This document shows positions 10,924-23,996 of a DNA stretch of 64,000 nucleotides, in pieces. The translations under genes were made by a program, and so were the position numbers. The DNA lies in the NCBI GenBank assembly GCA_027886175.1, contig JAJNNQ010000004.1:19749001-19813000 (forward strand), read 5' to 3'. Origin of the DNA: Phylloscopus collybita (lineage: Eukaryota > Chordata > Aves > Passeriformes > Phylloscopidae). The first letter of the stretch is position 1; each line of letters starts with the position of its first letter. The notes under the pieces were generated by a model, which saw only the letters and a list, made by a program, of their open reading frames with translations, searched no databases and had not been told where the DNA came from.

Positions 10924-13900
10924 CTCAGGACCATACTGTTTTGTCATGTTGCTGAAGTCTTGTGCAGTCATAAACCATCTGCAGGGCTGCATGAGATCAA
11001 CCCTTTGTGAAAGCCAGGTAGCACAGCAGGAAAATTATCACCTTGCTCTGGGGCCCTCAGAAGTCTCAATCCCTGAGCTTCTTGAGGGCAAAGCTCCTTA
11101 ATGAAATCACAATATTTGGATGGCACAGTCCCCAGGATATGTAAACACACTGCCTAAACAGCTGTTAAATAATTGTCAATGTTTATTCGGGCTCTCAATC
11201 AGGGAGAGGTGGATTTTAACACACTTTATGGTGCAAGGCTCCGTAAAGAACAAAGTTAATCCCTCTGATATGGAAGTATTTCAGAGCTGCAGCGCTCTGG
11301 TTTTGAAGTAATTGTTTACTCTGCTCTGGGACAGTGACTTCCACCCATTTGCACCCTCCTTTGTTTAGAACTTTTTGCTGTAATGCTGGATTTAGACGAT
11401 GGTGTTTAGGGACATTCAGGGAAATGTTAGCTTTCAACAGACACCGTGACCAAACCCGAAGTCTCAGCACAGTGAACTCTAAACAAGGCTTGCTTGAACC
11501 AGGTTGTGTCCGAATTTCCTTGCAAGTGTTTGCACTTGTTTGAATGCCATGCCTCAGCGTGTAATGTGAATATTTGCTGTAATACATCTGTACAGTTGTA
11601 TGCTGCTGGATGCCTAAGGTTAGACTGGATGCTCCACACAGAGCATAGTTTATTTTCAGATAGAAAGATGTTCCAAGTGGCAGAGCACGAAGTTAGGAGC
11701 AATGTGTGAATCCACTAAAAGAAAAAAACAGCTTTTAGGTAAGAATTGTGCTTTTATTATCTCTTCAGTTTTGCACTTTTTATTCAGGATTTGTAAAGTG
11801 AAAATAAGGAGGGGAAGAACCCCAACATATTCCTGTATCTCATGAGTAACTAATTTATAAATGCAAGATCTAATTTTCACAGTAATATCACTTATATAGT
11901 ATACCACTTATCCTGAAGTTTTGCATTGCTATAAAAATTAAAGATTTAGTTTTAATTTATGCTTTGATGTTCACATGAAGTTTCCATTGAGAGCTTTATG
12001 GGAACACAGGAAGATAAGACCATGCTTTCATTCCTAAGATCCAAAAGGGTAAATAGAATATGTAAACTGTTCCTGGATATATGATCTAAATGTATGCAGT
12101 GTGGTTGCTCTTTTCTAAATATTAACTGTCTGACTTGGTGCTTTGCTCTGTGGCAGTGTGACAGCAGGAGAGCTGATGTGATATAAATGATGCCAATCTC
12201 TACACTGTTGGCATGAGCATCTGTCTCCTTGGCAGACTCCAAAGGCAGTTCCTGGCAGCTTTGGAGTTGCCTCTAGGTCTATCAGATGGTTAAGCTTCTG
12301 ACTTTTCCTCTTTAGCTAAAGTCCACTCCATCTGGAACCTATTTAATTCTCTTTCACCTTTGATTCTGGAGAAATGCTGATGGAAACATTGCAAATTCTG
12401 GACTGAGGACTTTGGAATTGTTTAAATGTTTATGAATGTCACACTTCTGCTGAGATATGAAACAAACTCTTGGTGTTACACACCAGCACTGAAATCTGAA
12501 AGTGGAAGAAAGCAACAGCAGTGTTTAATGTAAAACTATCAAGGAAATTACAATACAATTTCCTCTTTTGCTTTGTTTGAGGGTTTTATTGGGTTTTTTT
12601 ATGGTCAGCTCTGATCTGCTGTAGTTGTGTCCTACCTCTCAGTGCTGCCTGGGCTCCTGGAAACAGTCTGACCTACTGGACAGCATCAAGGAGTGGGAGA
12701 AAGGTAAAAACCAGCAGTAGTTCTGAGGGAGTTGTGGGTTTAGCCAGGTGATTGTCAGAGATCAAAGCAGAAGGCAGCCCAAAGACTCATCCAGCTTAAT
12801 AAATGGTTTGGTTCAACCATGGGCACCTAACCTTCAAAATTCTAGTGTAGATCAGATTGTAGATTGCACTACATCCCACAAAAGTTGAATGATCTTATCC
12901 TTCTTGCTTCTTGGACCAGTTTCTTTGGTCTAAAGACCAAGTATGAATTGTTTTCTCTTACAGCTATAGTGGGATCTGGCTTTCTTAGAGACATAAACCA
13001 AATGAAGTTTTCCAGAAAGATGAAGAAACAGTCAAAACCAAGTGGTCATTCATTTTTTTTTATCAAATCCTGTTCTTTCTTTCATGATCCCATATTGCCA
13101 TTTAAACCATCTTGCTCCTTTCGCAATCTCATCAGTGTCTAGGACATGAAAAGGGAAAGGGTCTTTACAAGTGGAAGGTTTGATGCTCATAACTACTAAA
13201 ATACACCACCTTTGGTCAGAAAAAGTGGTGCAAAACCACCAAGAAGAACAAAGTCATATGCATTGGGAAACACAAAGCCAGTGGAGGATGGGAAGAAGCA
13301 GCCCCTGCAGTAAAAGCAGACAGCTTGTTCACTCCTCCTCTGGATCTCAGCACACTTCTCAGGGTCTCTGTGACATCTGGCTCACTTGCTTCAGTTTCTC
13401 TTCCCTCTTTCTCTCCCACCAGGAGAAGGCTGTACATGCTGCTCCATCCTGCCATGCCAATTACAGCAAGGGGATAATGACACTGACTCCATTCCAGTGC
13501 TGGCTAGGCTGAGAGCCCATTAGACAGATGGGCAAAACATGGGAGAGACTTGACTGTAACTTTGAGAACTGGCATCTGAAAAGCCAGAAACTTATTTTTG
13601 CTTCTTGCCTGGGTACAGCATAGTCTTTCATGTTGCTTTTGTATGGTAAGCTCGAATCTTTACCAAAACTCCAGTTACTGCCTCTTTTTCTGACTTGTCT
13701 GATGTATCCCATCCCCTCTGTCTGTGAGGGTGACCTATGGAAACAAAGGGAAAACACTCTTGGGAGCTCCTGTGTTGATGATCCTTATCTGAAGTTCTTC
13801 ATTCTGTCTTCCTGGGCACAGTGCATATGAATGCTTGGACATCAATTTTCGCAGCACAGCTTGAGCCTCACTGGATTCTGGTGGCCTCTGAGCATCATTC

Positions 13901-14671
13901 ATTGGTCTAAGCAATCCCTGAACCTGACATCAATTTGTCTGCCAAAGCCACCAGTTTAATAAATAATGTTATCAGCCAGGTAATGTCCCTTTAATATTCA
14001 TATCATACTTCACTCTGCATTTTTATATCTGGGTTGAGCAGTCACTTGCAAAGACAGCAAACTTGGAAAGCTCCTTTGAAAGAGAGCAGTGCTCGGTGCC
14101 AGGTTGTCATGCAATGGTTGTTTGCCCTCCTCTGCTGCATATCAGGGAGCTGAGATGTTTCTGAGGCTTCTGAGAGGGAGATGGCTGAGGAAAGTCACTA
14201 ATTTTGGGTTTGGCATTTGACAGACAAAAATAGATGCAAGATAAAAAATGTTGTAACAAAAATGAGCAAAGAATCAAACTGATCAGAAACAGAGAGACAC
14301 AGGTGACTCACTGGGAAACAAAGGAATCCAGTGAGGATGGGTAACTTCTAAATCTTCCCTTGCTTTACTTTGTGGCTTTCAAACCATCCTGATTCCTCCT
14401 CTAAATCAGTTCTGACCATCTCAATACTTGGAAGTGAAAAACTTTCTTACACTATACTGGGTGTAGCATCTTATTTACTTGTTAATGTAGCTGCCAGATT
14501 ATATGAGTGCCAGATCATGCAACTCCTACCCAAATTCCCAAGGGAAACAGGATTAACTGAGGGTATAAATACTTCACCAGTCAGTTTCTTTGCAGACCAT
14601 GAGCAGCAAAGGCACAACAGAAAACTCAATCCAAAGCCTTTAGTCTCTACATTGCTGTCTTGTATTTCAAA
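10924..14671. other. Unique DNA, no gene seen
   Basis: About 3.7 kb without recognisable coding exon, repeat or RNA gene. Open frames up to about 120 codons occur on both strands (for example 11216-11587 on -), without domains. Confidence 0.5.
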
Positions 14672-14917
14672 CTGAGAAAGAGGAGGTTTAGATTAAACCT
14701 CGGGAAAAAAAATTCTTCCCTGTGAGGGTGATGAGGCCCTGGCACAGGCTGCCCAGAGAAGCTGTGGGTTCCCCATCCCTGGAAGTGTCCAAGGCCAGGT
14801 CAGATGGAGCTCTGATCAGCCTGGGATGATGGAAGGTGTTCCCTGCCCATGGCAGAGGGTTGGAATGAGATGGGCTTTCAGGTGCCTTCAAACATAGATC
14901 ATTCTGTGATTCTGTGA
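14672..14917 (+). mobile_element. CR1 LINE 3' end fragment
   Basis: The fragment reads like the 3' end of avian CR1: a TGAGGGTGATGAGGCCCTGG-like segment, CAGGCTGCCCAGAGAAGCTG, then CCATCCCTGGAAGTGTCCA and a TTGGAATGAGATG motif. It ends with the octamer tandem ATTCTGTGATTCTGTGA at 14901-14917. CR1 elements are 5'-truncated and end in short tandem octamers rather than poly-A, as seen here. There is no remaining reverse-transcriptase coding sequence. Confidence 0.93.
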
Positions 14918-15532
14918 CTGTAAGAAGGGGTTAGAGAATTAGAATATCTGCAAAGTTATCTTTTACCTGCTACTTGGTAGATTATTGTGAGATCAGAGGA
15001 AATACTTTTACAAAGAGATGCAGCATTACCCATGAAAATACAAAGCCTGTTTATATAAAACAGATATTTAAGAAGAGAAAAATATTTCAAGGAACCTAAC
15101 AAATATTGTTAGAATACTGATGCCTCTGGTGTTCTCATCCTGGGAATCCTTTGGTGCAGATCTGTCACTTTTTTCTTGATGGATGTATTTTGTTAAAGGC
15201 ATCTTGTGGTAATAGATGCTGTAAGTGCAGCCTGCTGCACAATACCAAGGGCCCTCTCAGAATAATAGAATGTTTAGAGTTTGAATCCATCCATCACCAG
15301 AAAAGACTACCTTAGGTGTGTGAATCAAATAAATGTCTGTGTACAACTCTAAAACTCATAGCAACTTCATTTCTTCTGTGCTTTAAAGGAGATCAGGATA
15401 ACTTTCAGTCTAACTTCACCAAAACAGCCCTAGCCTTAAACTTCATGTCATCAAAGTCAGGAATGAAAGAGAATAGGACATTTTCCTCCACTTGATTGCT
15501 ATATTTATGATTTATTTGAGATAATTCTAGGT
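14918..15532. other. Mostly unique DNA
   Basis: No gene is seen. A weak CR1-like piece is listed separately at about 15256. Confidence 0.5.
15256..15290 (-). mobile_element. Possible degraded CR1 3' terminus
   Basis: CAGAATAATAGAATGTTTAG followed by AGTTTGAATCC resembles the reverse complement of the CR1 tail (ATCATAGAATGGTTTGGGTT pattern) with several differences. The match is short, so chance is possible. Confidence 0.3.
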
Positions 15533-15632
15533 GGGGTTTTTTGTGTGTTATTTGTTGTTGTTGTTTGTGGAGATTTTGTTGTTGTTTTAGTTTGGTTTGG
15601 CGTTTGTTTGTTTGTTTGTTTTTGGAGGGGAG
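15533..15632 (+). repeat. T/G low-complexity tract with (GTTT)n
   Basis: GTTGTTGTT and GTTT repeats with almost no C or A. Separated by about 50 bases of A/C-rich DNA from a second repeat at 15681. Confidence 0.9.
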
Positions 15633-15680
15633 AATGAAAAAAATCCCAAACACACAAAAAACTCCATATGAAATATGCAA

Positions 15681-15724
15681 GTTGTTTGTTTGTTTGTTTG
15701 TTTGTATTGTTATTATTATTATTA
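15681..15724 (+). repeat. (GTTT)n and (ATT)n microsatellite
   Basis: Five tandem GTTT units followed by about five ATT units. Confidence 0.9.
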
Positions 15725-18700
15725 TACAAAAATATGCCTCTGATGTACCAAATGAATAAGTCAATTTGTGCTAAATAGGAAAGAACAGAAAAAGTGCCTG
15801 AAGATGCAAAGATTTATTTTTCTACAATATGTGCCCTCGGTCATTTCTATCAAACAGCAAAGAAATGTTAATGGCACATGCTCTCCAGTTTAGAGCTCTT
15901 TGTCAATATTCATCTTTTGCCATTTTGCTCGTGTTCTGAAGTAACAAATTTAGAATGTTAAACCCCTGCAGCTGTCAAGGCTCAGTTCAGGAATGTTGTG
16001 GTGAAGCCTGTGTAGGAAAACTCCATGAAAATGCTGTCCCACATTAGAAGTCAATGGAGGATGTCTCTAGTCTGAGTTGAGGATATAAACAAGCTTGTTG
16101 TTTGATCTTGACTGTTTTCACTTTTTTAAAAATTTATTTTGGGGGTAGGGAACCAGAATAAAAAAAAATGAATAGGCCCTTTTTTATGCCAATTGAGAAT
16201 GAGAGGGTAAGATATATTTTTTCTTGGGAAATTAAATCTTGATGCTTTAACAAAGGTTTTCCTTCGGCAAACTTGCTAATGATCTGTTTTGAACACATTT
16301 GGAAAAAGTAGCATCCCAGTAGGAGACATTTTTATTAGAAGACAGTTTCAATTTTTTGAAGTGTTTGATGAGGGAGAACAGCACATATGAGAAAAGGAAT
16401 ACAATCTGAGTGTTGCCTCTTCTTTTAAATGCCTACACAAACAGCAAAGATCCCACTAAGCCGCTGTTTCTTTTCAGGTGCTCATAATGTACAGTTTTGC
16501 TTTCATGTTTCACAGGGGCTGTGCTGCTTGTGTGGGACCATGCAGACACTGGATACTAGAGATAGAAACAGAATTCCTGATTTTATATCCCACAGTACCC
16601 TCATATCACCATAGAACAGGGTTCCACAGCAGGGCCAATAATGAATTCTGCACTCAAAATACAAGAAATCAATTGGTGTGCATCGTCCTTTTGAAATTAT
16701 TTTGGTTTCCCTTGAATTACCAACTTTTTCCATAGCAATTTCTCTAATCATCACTCTGACTTTTTTTTACAAGCTGTTGTAAAGGTGGAAGAATCATAGG
16801 TATAAAATCTATCTGTGTATTTGCAACTATTATTTCCTCAGTTTTAAGATAAGTGAATATCTCTGTGCCTCACCAGATCTGTGCTCTAAAAATTAGGATA
16901 GAAATTAGATTGGTAATAAATAAAAAAAAAAAAAAGAAAGTGAGGAATTTGAAGGAAAATAAAGAATGTATACTAGCACGTGAGAAGAATTATAAGGGGA
17001 ATGTATGGCAATGAAGTTTCTGCTAAGAACAAGAGGAAAACTTGACAAGTTCTCCAAGGGGGGTGTTAGAGAGTACTGAATAAATTTCCTTCATGAAAAA
17101 TTAGTTCAAAACTCTCAAAAAAACCTAAATGCTTAGTGAGACAGATAGTCTGGGCAGTGAATAAAGGCCCTGAAAGCTCCCTGTCCCAAATTTTGAGCCC
17201 CCAGATCCTGCTCTCTAACTAACTTGTCACCTTGTGTCCCCCTAAGCACGAAAACCAGCCTCAGAGGAATGAAAAAAGAGGGCAAACTGGGAAAAGTTTG
17301 CAGGAGGTGGTGAGCTCTCTCTGGTTCTTTTATCTCCATTAGGAGAAGACTTAAAGTACTTTAAAATGCCTATTAAAAATACTTTCCCAACTGGTAGTGC
17401 TGCAAAATTATCAGCCTCCCCTTAGAAATACATCCTGCAGTACCAGTTAGTGCATCTAACATTAAACTGATTTCCTCCATTATGAAGTGAATTATGAATT
17501 CCTTATTCATCTGTGCAAGAATAGTTCCAATCTACAACCAAAATACCCAGCTGCCTTAGGATGGAACATGAAAAAACCCTGCAGAGGTTCACATCATTTT
17601 ATCTATAAAATTCAGCTTATCTAAGGAAGACAAGTCTGCTCAGGTCACTCACTATCCTAACAAGTATCTCCTGCCTAAAATACTGATGTCAATATAATGG
17701 ATGAGGACAGCTGTGTCAAATCCAATTACTCATTTAGCTTAGATTCCGTTTCCTTGATGGCTTTAGGACCAATAGGGAACAGAAACTTGATATGATAATG
17801 AAAATAAGTTTTGATATAGGGAATAAACTAATAAACCACCAAAACGTTATTTTGTGACTAGCTGGCACAGTGGGCTCTGAGTAGCTTGATGGCCAGCTTC
17901 ACATCTTTTTGGTTATTCAACATATATGAAAATTAGAAAATAAATCTTACAGACGGGTGCTGTAGAATTACTGACAAAGCAGATATTTGGGTTTATAAAC
18001 CAAGACACAGTGATTTTATCAGAGGAAAGCACTGTGAAGTGCCACATTAAGGGCCAGTGACCAGGTAGGACAGGGACAGTGATACAGGGTCACCTTTTTT
18101 GAGCCATGGAGGGAAAGCTGTGTGCAGGGAAAGTACAGAAAGGTCTCCCAAACTTCACACCTTTGTGATCTCAGATTTTGACTAAGCAGTTTTTGTTGCT
18201 GCATATTTATTACTTCATTTCCTTCATTCTAAGAATTCCTGCTTGCTGCTTGCATGGCAGTCTCCCAGCCAGATAGAAGATAGAAGTTCAGAAAGGAAGA
18301 TTACTTAGAAAATGAGCATTAGAAGTAGGACTTTAAAAAAGACTACTGAGAAAATGAGCAAACCTCTAGCTGTTTGTGGACTACTTTTATGGCACTGAAA
18401 TACCACTGGTTTATTAATACTGAAGTGTTAGGGCTGGAACTAACAGTCAAAAAAGCTGTAACTAGTGTGACTCCTTGACCTTGGGAAGGCAAATTGTCCT
18501 TGTGGTTATTTGTGAAATATCTCCATGTCTGAAAATTAAATCTTGCTGTCTGGCCTTCCCGTGGCTGTTTCCAGAACTCTGGAGTTCTGAGTTCAAATAT
18601 CCTTGAGATATTTGCTCCATCTTTTTTCAGCCATTGAAGAGAAACCACCTTACATAATTATGGTGCCAAACCAATCAAACCTTGATCTCCTTTCACCAAA

Positions 18701-21317
18701 ATCATGGTGGGGTTCACAGGTTCCAAGCACATTAACATCTGTGTGTCCTGGCACTGCACAACACAGAGAGCAGGGATGAAATGACCCAGGAAAGGATGTT
18801 GGGACAGCAAGACAAGGGACGACAAGGTAACATGTAGAGTCAAGGTCAAGGAGAGGTTGCTGTGTGAATCAGAGATGTTCTGAAGCATGAATAGAATCCA
18901 TGGAGGAAGACTGGAATGAGCAGGAGGTGGAAATCGCTGATAGATGGTGTCACTGTGCCTTTCAGGAGACGCTGGGCTCTTGAGATGGATTAGTTAAAAA
19001 GAAGATGCTGCAGAGAAACAGCTGAAAGCCATTATGCTTCTCTGAGCAAAGAGAAATGCAGTCTGTAAGTGAATACATTTTATATTTGGGGCATATAATT
19101 TGCAAGCAAAATTTGCAAACAAAAGCAAGCTTCAAGGGAATCAAAAGAATCTGTGAGTTCAAACTGAATTCAAGACATGGGCTCAGTCAAATAGGAAGGA
19201 AGAATTTGAAGGAAGAAAGAAATTGAAAGCACACAGTGAAAGAACTGTGCTTTTAGTCTGGTATTGCCATTTGATTTCAAAGCATTTTGCAATTAACTTT
19301 AACCTGAAAAATAGTATTGTTTCCAAATTTAACAAAAAAGAACAAAAGTTTAAACACTATTTTTTTGGTTTAGATCCAAAGAGAAATTAGGTTTGGACCT
19401 AAAATTCCGTTACATGAGATTTTGTTTTGATTATCTTAAACAAAGTGAGTGAAAAATATTTCACTTTCATGGCAGAATTGTTTTTCTTGGACACAGCTCT
19501 CAATAAACTTCAACACATATTTGCTTACATGTACCATATGTACCTGTCACAGTAGGAAATTCAGGAAAAATGCCATTTTCTTAGAAATGCTCTGAAAATA
19601 GAAGGAGGATCAGACTCACAGAGCAGTCACCTACTCATAACCAGTGTTTTTAGGGGCTCCTTTCCTGCAGAAACAGACAGAATTTTTACCTGAGAACTCA
19701 TATGTCTCTTGGAAAGTTCTCAATCAATCTTTTAAGTTCTGTTTAAGTATTCACCTATTTTAAAAAAGGAATTCACTGTCCAGTATATTTGAAATTAATG
19801 CCTTGTGAAATTCTTGTATTTTTCTGTTTGATTCCTAGTTAGTAGCAAGAAATAGTATGGAGAGAATTAAAAATTAAAACCTTTGTTTCTTTCAGTTGTT
19901 TTCTTGGCTCTTGTATCTTCAGATTATCCTTAGCAGTAAAAATAAGGGAACAAACAGATGTACCACTGAAGTTCTGTGTGCTGTCTTATAAACTGAGAAC
20001 AAATAAAGAACTTTTTTAATAATCTGTCCATTTCAACATAATAGGCAAAATTAGATATTCTGATAAACACTGCAACAACTACCTTATCAGTACAGTTTCA
20101 TGGGAAAAAAAAAAAGAGTTAATGTCAAATATATTAGTTTCTGAAAGATAGATAAAACCAAAGCTGCTAAAATATTAGGACTTCTGCATTAGAATTTACA
20201 CTTTAGTAGCATCTCTCTTCCTTCAACTAAGGCAAGATTTTGTATGGATTAAGTATGAAACTCTCCTTAATTCTCTTCCTTCCTCCCACTTTGACAGTAG
20301 GGATGGTTGTAGAATTGGCTGTTCCAGTGGAGAAATAAGAGAAAGACTGAGGTTTCTTTGTTTGATTTGAAGCCTTTTAGTGCCAAGCTAAATGTACATG
20401 AAGCAGAGGGAAGAGAACAAAGCAGGTGAGAGTACTTTCTGTTTCAGGTGTTGAATCTTCTTCCTACACCCCTGCTCAGGAGGGAAGGATGGGAACACAG
20501 GGTCCTTTCAGGCTCACACAGTGGCAATTGTTTCACGTAATTGTCTATATGGCCTTCCTGGTAAGGAATTCAGAGAGGTTCTGTGAGAGCTGCTTTGCTG
20601 AGCCTTTACATCTGAACTGAGAAGAGGGAGGAGTAGAAAATCATGGAGCGAAAATGTGGTGTAAAGAGAAGAGACTGGAGGAAGACGGTGGGAAACAGTG
20701 ACATAAGGCTTATTTCATCTGTTGTTTAGAAAGACTGAGCAGTTAGCAACGTTGCTTGGACACTTCTGTGAAAACATTTCTAAAAATCACAGGAGAAATA
20801 CAGTCATAAATCCCAGTCACAAAATGATCATATGCTCTGTTAGCTCATTGCTTCCTCCCTTCCTGGGTGGAAAGAACCATGAGGGGGTGCAGACCTCTAT
20901 GTGCTTGTGACTCGCACATTTTGGGTCACTGAAATCCAGCTCCCCATTCCTTGTTTTTACAAGTTGCAATTTTAGGTCCTCTGATGGCCATGGCAGATGG
21001 ATTTGTGTGTGTTATCTAGGACAAACTATCTAGGACAATTTAGAACACAGACTTGCACTAAAAAACCCAGTCTATTTCACTGGAAACAGATGTCATTAGT
21101 CCTTTACCCAGTCAATTAAAATCTCCCCTAAAATGATCACATTACATGGATGAACCCATTTTATGGAAATCATTATTTCAGAGCATATTTCTGTGTCCTA
21201 AATCCTGTTTTACAGGTGTGTGTCTGGCCATTAAAACTGAATTTCTAGCACTAAAAATGCTCTATGTAAAGAGGTGAAATCTTGTGTGTACAATACACAC
21301 ATATTTGTAGCAAAGAG
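15725..21317. other. Unique AT-rich DNA, no gene seen
   Basis: About 5.6 kb with only short A-runs (16922-16935, 20105-20114). No open frame exceeds about 100 codons, and none is recognisable. No LTR or CR1 signature was noticed. Confidence 0.5.
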
Positions 21318-21766
21318 TGATGCCTTAGGAAGGCTGACTTGAAACAGAGGCTGGACAGAGCTAGAGAATAAAGTAAATATTTATTAAAAGTCTTCCAGGA
21401 CCCACCCTGAGCATAACAGGAGCCTGACCAAGGCTGCACCCAGGGTAGGTTTGGAATGGCCACACAAAATGGCTGCCCCATGACGAGATTTTATATTTTT
21501 TTCAGTTTTGGTCCATTTGCATATTGGTGTTTAATTGTTCAATTACAGCTTCGGGTTGTGAGGTCCCATCCTCCTTGTTTCTCCTTTCAGTCCACAGTTG
21601 TTTGTGCTTTTTGGGCTAAAAGTTGTCCTTGGTGTGCAGCAGGAAAAGATTTGTTTTGTCTAATTGTTCTGTGAAGAGAGCTGAGTGACACTGAATGTGA
21701 GGCTCAGAACTACATCCTTAGGCAGCACACAATCTGAAACTATGAAAGCTGAAATCTAAGGCATCA
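21318..21766 (-). mobile_element. Solo LTR, copy 3 of the local LTR family
   Basis: About 449 bases. It is homologous to 4196-4685 and 55172-55616 but more diverged than those two are from each other. Its termini are a perfect 10 bp inverted repeat, TGATGCCTTA at 21318 and TAAGGCATCA ending at 21766. It is flanked by a perfect 4 bp direct repeat AGAG (21314-21317 and 21767-21770), consistent with a target-site duplication. Reading the - strand, an ATGCAAAT octamer lies at 21515-21522 and AATAAA near the 3' end. The lack of retroviral genes points to a solo LTR. A 4 bp duplication is typical of gammaretrovirus-like (class I) insertions, so that class is an inference. Confidence 0.82.
21515..21522 (-). 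promoter_or_regulatory. Octamer motif ATGCAAAT in LTR
   Basis: Perfect POU/Oct octamer, read on the - strand. It is kept at the same place in the LTR at 55.2 kb and degraded in the copy at 4.2 kb. Functional role not shown. Confidence 0.4.
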
Positions 21767-22187
21767 AGAGGAAGAGAGTTATGGAGATGGATCAGCTGGA
21801 TGAAATGTTGGTCTTTACAAAATCATTTACAAACATGATAGAAAACCCCAAAGCAGAAGGAAAACAAAACAAAAATCCAACTGTTAAGTGCTGTCATGAA
21901 CCGAAATTGTAAGAACCATCAGGGGCCATGACATTCATCCCCTTCTCAGCTTTCTGCAAACAGATTAGGAATTTTCGCTTGGAAAAAGGGGAGTGAAGAT
22001 GATTCCAAAGCTGTGAATTTAAGCTCCTCTTGTTATCAGTGGAGAATGTGCTGTGAGCACAAACTTGAGGTTGCCAACAAGCTGGAAAGTGTGGCTTGGA
22101 TGAGGCCCTGCAGAAATCCTGGAGAATCCCTGCCGTGCCATGGAAGCAGAGGAAGAGCAAGAGGGCAGAGTGGATATGGTAAAATAA
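21767..22187. other. Unique DNA, no gene seen
   Basis: No repeat or exon recognised between the LTR and the A/C tract. Confidence 0.5.
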
Positions 22188-22330
22188 ACCAAAACCAAAA
22201 CCAAAACCAAACCAAACCAAACCAAACCAAGCCAAACCAACAAACAAAAACCCCACCAAACAACAAACAAACAAACAAACAACCCAAAACCAAACCAAAC
22301 CAACAAACAAACAAAAAACACCCCACCAAC
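22188..22330 (-). repeat. A/C tract (T/G on the - strand)
   Basis: CCAAA, CCAAAA and CAAA units without T over most of its length. This is the complement of the T/G tracts elsewhere and one of only two in this orientation. Confidence 0.92.
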
Positions 22331-22680
22331 TTCTTTGCTTAAAATTCTTCCATGGTGAAGGATGAATGGGTTTTGGACTGGAAAAGCAGAGGGCCCAGCA
22401 ATTTGTATCCTCTCTGCAATGTGTATGGTACAGCTCCGAACGTCCCTAATGCGCCACAGATGGTCTGGTTGGGCAGCAGGACTGCCAAAAGTGAATGTAC
22501 GAAATTAATCTCTTTTTCACTCCATCGCACCATCTGTTGCCAGTTCGTTGCGTCTGTTAATAATAACAAGTAATTAATAATAATTTCAATAATTTAATTA
22601 ATAAGTTCCCGACCAGTTTGGTACCCATTTCATTGGGGTTTGCTGGTTTGATCTTGGGTTCTTTTCATCCGTGCAGGTTG
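22331..22680. other. CpG-rich unique segment with overlapping open frames
   Basis: About nine CpG lie between 22438 and 22673, against a CpG-poor background. Open frames of 76 codons (22339-22569, -) and 73 codons (22352-22573, +) overlap here. The - frame has a mixed composition that looks protein-like, with a GALGTFGAVPY segment, but I do not recognise it. It could be a recent mobile-element fragment, a retrocopy piece or chance. The AT-rich TAAT repeat stretch at 22558-22615 follows. Confidence 0.3.
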
Positions 22681-23717
22681 CAACAAGAGGGTTTGAACCT
22701 CTTTTCTAAATGACCAAACATATAGGTTAATTTTGTGTCTATTCTTAATGCTGATATGTAAGTCCTAACAAAGTAGAAAGTCACTTATCAGTGAGGCTGA
22801 AGAACAGAGTTTAGAACTTCGCTGGATTTTGGTTACAATGAGTGCACTTACGTTAATATCAGGCACAACCCGGCTGCAGGAAGGTAATGGTCTCTAACTA
22901 TTGTTATGCTGTTCTTTCAGGAAAAAAAAAATTATGTAAATTGGAAGAGATAAAACTTTCCTTCAATTTCTTCTTTCCACAATATTTTTCTCCCACAAAT
23001 ATATGTTTCTCATTTATTTTTTTATTGTATGCATTATGCCCTTTACAATGTTTTTTGATTATTACCATATAACTCTTCACTTTCTCTTTACAAATCATTG
23101 CTCAAAAATTTCTGATACCATAATTTTGTATCAGTTCTGCAAGGTTTTAGGCATCTAAAATAATTTATTATGGGTAATAACTGTAGTTTTTTTCATCTTC
23201 TCCTTATAAGTGTGTTTTCAAACTTAATTAAGCATAACCATATTTATAACAGGATGAAAGGTTCCAAAAATAAGCACAAACACCGTTCCTCATGATTTGA
23301 ATTCTTTATATATGTATGTTAATTCAATCATTTTCCCCAGGCAGATTGAGTTACTTATTTTATTTCCTTTTACATTAGATTTTTATTTTTCCTCTATGAT
23401 GTTTTATGTCTATCTGCTCTTTCTAATATCAAAGTGTTCACAATTTTGTTAAAGCCATGGGCTGGGGAGTGAGGCAAAAATCAGAGGAGTGCCCCAGCCT
23501 CCACTCTACTACTACAAGGGAGTATCTCAGTTATTTCTGGTGCTTTGTTCTTTGCAAAGGAGTGCAGGAAAGGCCAGAATTAAATCTTTCCTCACAGTTT
23601 ATCGTCTTTTGCACATCCACCATCCATTACCTTGTTTACTTTTGGCATATTTTTAAAAGTGCTTTGGTTGATGTCATGTGAAACAACCAAATAATTCTTT
23701 TTTAATAGCAGCATCTG
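22681..23717. other. Unique AT-rich DNA, no gene seen
   Basis: No exon or repeat family recognised. A few more CpG occur up to 22873. Confidence 0.5.
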
Positions 23718-23996
23718 CTGGTTTGGGGTGCGTTTTTGTCAGGTTTTGTTTGTTTTTGGTTTGTGTTTGTTTGTTTTTGTGTTTGTTTGTTTTGTGTTTG
23801 TTTGGTTTTGGTTTGTGTTTGTTTGGTTTTGTTTGTTTTTGTTTGATTTTTTTGGTTTGGTTTTGGGTTTGGGTTTGGGTTTTTTTGGTTGTGTGGCGGG
23901 GTTGGGTTTGTTGACGTTATGTTATGTTTTGTTTTGTTGTTGGTTTGCTTTTTTGTTTGGTTGGTTTTCGGTTGGTTGGGTTTTTTTTTTTCTTTT
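23718..23996 (+). repeat. T/G low-complexity tract
   Basis: About 280 bases of TTTG, TTTGG and GTTT units with very little A or C. It contains three consecutive GGGTTT units near 23866-23882 that resemble telomeric DNA in base pattern but are not TTAGGG. Frames rich in Phe/Val/Gly/Leu across it are artefacts. Confidence 0.93.

Noticed and set aside
23866..23885. Telomere-like GGGTTT units
   Set aside because: Only three units inside a T/G tract and not the vertebrate TTAGGG sequence; explained by low complexity.
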